Shown one piece after another: positions 60,028-64,000 of a stretch of 64,000 nt of DNA. The DNA is taken from the NCBI RefSeq assembly GCF_001861355.1, contig NZ_MASN01000034.1:1-64000 (forward strand), read 5' to 3'. The stretch comes from Natrialba sp. SSL1 (GTDB taxonomy: Archaea > Halobacteriota > Halobacteria > Halobacteriales > Natrialbaceae). Within the stretch, counting starts at the first letter, position 1, and each line of letters starts with the position of its first letter. The position numbers and the translations under genes were made by a program. The notes below the pieces were generated by a model. That model was not told the origin of the DNA. It searched no databases and was given only the letters and a program-made list of their open reading frames with translations.

Positions 60028-61284
60028 TCAGCGGTCCTCAGAGCGACTTCCAAACAACCGTTTTGTCCGGCTCCACGCGGACGCACTCTCAGATACTTCA
60101 TCGGCCTTGTCGGTATTGGCGGCTTGCTCCTTGTCGGTGCGTCTTATCTCGCAATCGCGATCTGCACCTGCAGCTTTGAGGTCCTCGAGCTTCGTCTCGA
60201 GCTGGTCGATGCGTTCGTTCTTCCGTTTGAGTGTTTCCTCGAGCTCGTCAACACGGTCAGTCAACAATCGGTTCTTTTCAGCCAAATACGCGTGAGTTCG
60301 ACTCGATTTGTTACGGTCGGAATTCGAAGACGTCTCACTTGTTGTGAGAGAGGTCTGAGTAGCCTCGCCTCCGGAGTCTGGGTCGTAGAACTCCGATGTA
60401 TTCGCGATCGCTCGCTCGAGAGTCTTCTCACCGTACGTCGATCCATCGGCATAGTGGATCTCGTCCCATTTCTCTCGAAGAAGGCCGGACTGCCGGAAGA
60501 GCTTATCCATCCACATGGCGTCGCCGCCAGTCCAGAAGGCGAGCAGGAAACACAGCGCCATATCCGCCTCGGACTGACTCTCGTAGCTGAGTGTGTTCCC
60601 GTTCCAGAGGCGTTCGAACTTCTCCCCATTCGTCGCGTTGCACGCCTTTTCGAGGAGTTCCTCATCATCGAGGTCGATTTCCGCGCTGGGCTCTCCTGCT
60701 GCCTCATTAGGTGGATCACTGTCCCTATCGTCAGTCGCGTCGTCCTGAACGTACTCACGATGGACTGCTGTGAGCGCGTCTTGACGCGTCGCGACCGTTG
60801 TCGGCGTTTCGTCGACGTGCTCTCCAGTGACCGTAAAGAAGCGTGCTGAATCATACATCTCGATTGCTCCTTTCCGATTCCGGTCACCGTGGAGTTCCCC
60901 CTCTACGATGACGTGATACCCAGTTCCGGACGGTGATCGTTCGGTGTAGGAATCGAGCCGGTCGATGATATCTTGTGCTGCCTCGTCGATGGCGCCGGTG
61001 TCCAGGTCACGACAGTCGTCCAGGTCGATGCCGACAAACGAGTCGTTATCAGTAAAGACGAAGCCGATTCCGTCAGCGTTCCCTGCCTCGGTATACTCGA
61101 GGGCGTCGTCGAAGGTTGTCCACGTTTGATCGTCCGTCGACGAGGCAAACTCCCCCGTCGTTGGTGTGATCGGAACCTTTGTCGGTTTCCCATCGCGTTC
61201 CTGTTCGCGCCAGCAGATCCACTGATCGGACTCGACGAGCCCCGCCGGGAGTACCGATTCATCGAGCGTAAATTCATCAGTCAT
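60028..61284 (-). CDS. Archaeo-eukaryotic primase-polymerase-like protein (NrS-1/BT4734 type)
   Basis: 418 residues from ATG 61284. AEP-type core in residues 1-170: WICWREQERDGKPTKVPITP, then DGIGFVFTDNDSFVGIDLDD (catalytic acids), SGTGYHVIVEG (His) and MYDSARFFTVTGEHV. A helical bundle follows (ADMALCFLLAFWTGGDAMWM), typical of the helical domain of these primases, then a long coiled coil (RVDELEETLKRKNERIDQLE). No helicase domain is fused. It should prime or copy plasmid DNA. Iteron-like repeats lie just upstream. Confidence 0.85.
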   Translation of the reverse strand: MTDEFTLDESVLPAGLVESDQWICWREQERDGKPTKVPITPTTGEFASSTDDQTWTTFDDALEYTEAGNADGIGFVFTDNDSFVGIDLDDCRDLDTGAIDEAAQDIIDRLDSYTERSPSGTGYHVIVEGELHGDRNRKGAIEMYDSARFFTVTGEHVDETPTTVATRQDALTAVHREYVQDDATDDRDSDPPNEAAGEPSAEIDLDDEELLEKACNATNGEKFERLWNGNTLSYESQSEADMALCFLLAFWTGGDAMWMDKLFRQSGLLREKWDEIHYADGSTYGEKTLERAIANTSEFYDPDSGGEATQTSLTTSETSSNSDRNKSSRTHAYLAEKNRLLTDRVDELEETLKRKNERIDQLETKLEDLKAAGADRDCEIRRTDKEQAANTDKADEVSESASAWSRTKRLFGSRSEDR

Positions 61285-61306
61285 AATTCTAGAAAATCGC
61301 CGCTGG

Positions 61307-61330
61307 CGACCTCGATCCCCTTCGGGGTCG
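61307..61330 (-). promoter_or_regulatory. Leader stem-loop of the primase-polymerase gene
   Basis: Stem CGACC/GGTCG, loop CCGAAGGGGATCGA. 22 nt before ATG 61284. Confidence 0.55.
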
Positions 61331-61412
61331 ACGACAAACTGCCACCTGCTGGTCGCGTCGATCCAACCCTTTGGTTCCAACGGGGAACCCCCCTCCTATA
61401 CTAGTTGGTTTT

Positions 61413-61591
61413 TGGGTGGAACAGGAGCTATAAACAGAGGAAAATCGGAAGACGTGATGGTGTTCCACCCAGTGTAGTGCTGCTGTTCGTGTTCCACCCA
61501 AGATATCAATGGGTGGAACACGGTTCCATCCCGTGATTTTCGTTTCGACAACGAACCTGCTTGACTCCATCCCTCTGCCGTGGGTGGAACA
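61413..61591. repeat. Five TGGGTGGAACA repeats (iteron-like cluster)
   Basis: Exact 11-bp copies at 61413-61423, 61510-61520 and 61581-61591 (plus) and 61461-61471 and 61490-61500 (minus). The pair 61490-61520 forms an inverted repeat with 9 bases between. They fill the 363-base gap between the primase-polymerase gene and the conjugation-type ATPase, where I see no gene. Repeated boxes beside a primase gene suggest a replication origin or an autoregulatory operator. Confidence 0.75.
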
Positions 61592-61647
61592 GCGCGCTCT
61601 CGGGCGATTGTCTGCCTGTAGGCAGTTTGTATTCATCCCTCGCATCT

Positions 61648-64000
61648 CTATGATTCCGTCTCCTGCTGTGGTGCGAATCGGAAGCCAGTATAACAGCGGA
61701 CGAGTTCCCCATCACGTCTTTCCCGACCTGTCTCGAACTCGATATGATCGCCAAGTTTCCGGGAGAACCAACTCTTGTTAACTGGATCGATCTCATGCTC
61801 AGCCGCCCAGTCCGTGTACATGGTGTAGACCTCAGCTTTCGGAAGAGTCGTCTCGCCGTCTTCGATGAGAAATGCATCGACAAACGAAGCAAACGATACG
61901 TCAGTATGCTCCGCAGCCTCTTCTTTTTCCGTCTGGGAAGGCTGAGCAGCTGGTTTGTCGTTGAGTTGCTCTTGTTCTGTTTCGGTCGATGCTAATTGCA
62001 GTGTTCCTTCTACCAACGTTGAGAGCGGTCTCGTAGCGCCGTCTTCGTATACAACAGATTCACCGTCATCACGAAGGATCACGATACCGTACGATGATCG
62101 CTGATATCCTGGCACGGGTAATTCATCATCAGGGATGAATGGCTTCTTGATCCGAGTCCAGTCAGCCTCGAATGCATCTTTCGAGCCGTAGACGTGCTGC
62201 TCCCCCTGCTCGTACACGACGTACTCATCCGCTGCGTGGTCGTAGCTGTAGATGGCAGGGAATCGGCCCTTCGACGCGTCCGCGAGCGTCGGGAGTCGAG
62301 TGTACTCGATCCCATTGCCATCTCTGAGCACGAATTCGTCATCCTCACGCATCCAGACGGTTCGGCTTGAGTCCGTCTCACCAGTCGCGGGCCGGACGGC
62401 AGTCACGCCACCTTGTTCGGTCGCTCCTCCGCTGAAGGTGATATGTCCGTCGTGGGTATAGAATCGGGTTTCACCACTTGCGAGCTGTTGAACCGGCGGT
62501 GACAGAATCTGCTCAACTCGTTCAGCCCAGTAAGTTTCCGTATCGCCGGGGCGGACAACGAATAACGGAATGTGTTCAGCGTCCTGTGCTTTTCTGAGGT
62601 TGGTAAGAACCTTCACCGGGTTCTCCGGTGTCGTGGTTTCGGCCTCGATAGCAAATGTTTCATCAAGATCGGGATGCGTTGCTTTCGCGTCTGGCCGTTC
62701 GTTACCATCCTGCGTGAGAATCGTAACACGAAATTCGAGCGTCGTGAGTGCGGCCTCGATCTCCAGTAGCGCCGCATCGTGCGCCTCGCTTCCCGATGCT
62801 CTCACGTCACCGGTGTCTGGCGCTGCTGCAGTCTCTCCGATGTCGGTCAGACGGACCAGGAGTTCGTCGGCGGCTGTATCGAGGTCGACATTGAGAAGCC
62901 GTGATCGCTCCCGGATGTCCGCGAGCACATCGTAGTCTGGTGGATCACTATCTATTCCATCGAAGCATGCCCGCAGTTCGGCGTCGACGTCTTCGACGGC
63001 CACCCATCCATTCTCGTCGCGAACGCCATCTCGGAGTTGGATGATCCGAATCGTCTTCGCGAGCGCCTGATCGAGATCCTGATTTGCCGTGCCGAGGATC
63101 TCTTGTACTGCTTCGGGAGACCGTTCCGACGATGCGATTCCGGTTTCGGGTACACCGAACTCATCGCTCGTCTGCTCGTGAATGGTCGACAGCAACTCAT
63201 CAAAACGATCTTCTTCCGAGTCGGTCAACGGAGACTTGCTCTCGGGATGACCCGTAGGGATCGGCAACGGTTTCACGCTAAACGGATATGGGCCGGTTTC
63301 GCCGAACGTCGGACTCGGGAGCTGTGCGATCCACTCCCCGCGTGGCAGTGATCGAATCCGATTGGCGAACTCGGTCGGATCCATCTCCTCGTGAGCCATC
63401 GCCTTGGCCAGATCGCGGTCGACGTTGATCTTCCCGACAATCGGGCTGCCGATATCGTTCAGGACGTTCAGATACACTTTTCGCCCGCCTTCGGCTTCGA
63501 TCTGCTCCGGAAACTGCATCGACAATCCAACTGAAAGCCGGAAGCTCCGGCCCTTCTCGAGCAGATCGTTCATAATGTTGGAGACCACGACTGAGGCAGC
63601 CTCGTCGATGAGGAGGTTCACGACGTAGTCGTCCGGCTGCTGGTTCACCGCCCGCTTTTGCTCGCGGAGAGCGTCATCGAGGTTCGTAAGAATCACACCC
63701 GTCATGAGCCGTGCGGCTTCATTGCGGAGACCGCCAAGATCGAACAGAATGACCGTGTTCTCGTCGAGGGCGTCTCGGAAGTCGAACCGGGACTCGGTGT
63801 TGTTGAAGATCCGGCGCAGATGCGTATCCTGTGAGATATAGGCGAGACGATTCCCGACACCACCCATCACGTTCGCGAACGTATTCGGGTCGAGCTGCAG
63901 TTGACGGCGAATCGTCCGGCGGACTTCTTCGTCACTCGAGCGCGGCACTTCATCCTCTCGTGGATTTGGCGGTCCTGCCTGCCAGAGCTGGTCGACTATG
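61648..64000 (-). CDS. VirB4/HerA-like ATPase with nuclease-like and D5-type winged-helix C-terminal domains (5' end outside)
   Basis: 783 residues visible, and the frame is open to base 64000, so the N-terminus with Walker A is missing. The first part is the C-terminal half of a HerA/VirB4-type ATPase: ENTVILFDLGGLRNEAARLM, Walker B VVNLLIDEAASVV, GRSFRLSVGLSMQFPEQIEA. The middle has a possible PD-(D/E)XK-like core (DETFAIEAETTTPENPVKVL, then HIPLFVVRPG). The last 80 residues (FVDAFLIEDGETTLPKAEVY; TDWAAEHEIDPVNKSWFSRK) resemble the winged helix at the end of D5/P4-type primases. Probably drives DNA during conjugation. Confidence 0.75.
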   Translation of the reverse strand, partial: IVDQLWQAGPPNPREDEVPRSSDEEVRRTIRRQLQLDPNTFANVMGGVGNRLAYISQDTHLRRIFNNTESRFDFRDALDENTVILFDLGGLRNEAARLMTGVILTNLDDALREQKRAVNQQPDDYVVNLLIDEAASVVVSNIMNDLLEKGRSFRLSVGLSMQFPEQIEAEGGRKVYLNVLNDIGSPIVGKINVDRDLAKAMAHEEMDPTEFANRIRSLPRGEWIAQLPSPTFGETGPYPFSVKPLPIPTGHPESKSPLTDSEEDRFDELLSTIHEQTSDEFGVPETGIASSERSPEAVQEILGTANQDLDQALAKTIRIIQLRDGVRDENGWVAVEDVDAELRACFDGIDSDPPDYDVLADIRERSRLLNVDLDTAADELLVRLTDIGETAAAPDTGDVRASGSEAHDAALLEIEAALTTLEFRVTILTQDGNERPDAKATHPDLDETFAIEAETTTPENPVKVLTNLRKAQDAEHIPLFVVRPGDTETYWAERVEQILSPPVQQLASGETRFYTHDGHITFSGGATEQGGVTAVRPATGETDSSRTVWMREDDEFVLRDGNGIEYTRLPTLADASKGRFPAIYSYDHAADEYVVYEQGEQHVYGSKDAFEADWTRIKKPFIPDDELPVPGYQRSSYGIVILRDDGESVVYEDGATRPLSTLVEGTLQLASTETEQEQLNDKPAAQPSQTEKEEAAEHTDVSFASFVDAFLIEDGETTLPKAEVYTMYTDWAAEHEIDPVNKSWFSRKLGDHIEFETGRERRDGELVRCYTGFRFAPQQETES

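Noticed and set aside
22969-61330. Leader stem-loops as simple transcription terminators
   Set aside because: In the direction of the genes the T-run comes before the hairpin, not after it, and archaeal termination needs only the U-tract. The hairpin lies in the leader of the next gene.
1-64000. tRNA or rRNA genes, integrase with attachment sites
   Set aside because: None recognised on either strand by reading. A tRNAscan or integrase HMM search was not possible.

Overview
This window is from a halophilic archaeon (class Halobacteria). Most proteins are strongly acidic, starts are often ATG or GTG about 27 nt behind a TATA box, and there are two Orc1/Cdc6-type initiators, a replication origin with origin-recognition-box (ORB) repeats, a TFB, a family-B DNA polymerase, a bat-type HTH regulator and a HalOD1 protein. 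No rRNA, tRNA or CRISPR array was seen. The gene mix (own origin, primase-polymerase, conjugation-type ATPase, ArdC, SWIM and many small zinc-ribbon proteins) fits a megaplasmid or large integrative element.

Layout. (1) 1-7643: a candidate restriction/defence locus. A PglX/Eco57I-like adenine methyltransferase is split by a DNA inversion. Its N-terminal half runs leftward off the window, a C-terminal half runs rightward, and both share a 54-bp inverted repeat. A PLD-SNF2 helicase converges on it. (2) 7725-9783: a translationally coupled minus-strand operon of a TIR-like protein, a truncated RipA-like fragment, a RipA-like membrane protein and a small DUF8139-like protein. (3) 10008-20173: replication block with Orc1/Cdc6, SRAP, a RecA-like/coiled-coil/PolB operon, the ORB origin with its own Orc1/Cdc6, and an HTH-nucleotidyltransferase pair. 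(4) 20281-25835: SF1 helicase, then minus-strand backbone genes (SWIM protein, ArdC, small proteins). (5) 25923-38674: a metal island (MerA, HxlR regulator, CopZ, Lrp-TRASH regulator, CopA, a permease broken by an IS5-family element, UspA, CopB, two Met-rich SHOCT proteins). (6) 38685-64000: minus-strand backbone again (DUF932, many small zinc-finger genes, TFB, RPA-like protein, primase-polymerase, VirB4/HerA-like ATPase), interrupted by a metal ATPase with its regulator, a second HTH-nucleotidyltransferase pair and a PIN/RHH toxin-antitoxin pair.

Two repeated signals tie the backbone together and I recognise neither. The first is an inverted repeat, TTAACCAACA, 21-23 nt, TGTTGGTTAA, present eight times, mostly in front of operons. 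The second is a short stem-loop with changing but complementary stems and a purine-rich, Shine-Dalgarno-like loop, often preceded by a T-run, 7-55 nt upstream of about 20 minus-strand genes. A third repeat, TGGGTGGAACA, occurs five times between the primase-polymerase and the conjugation-type ATPase and could be a second origin or an operator array.
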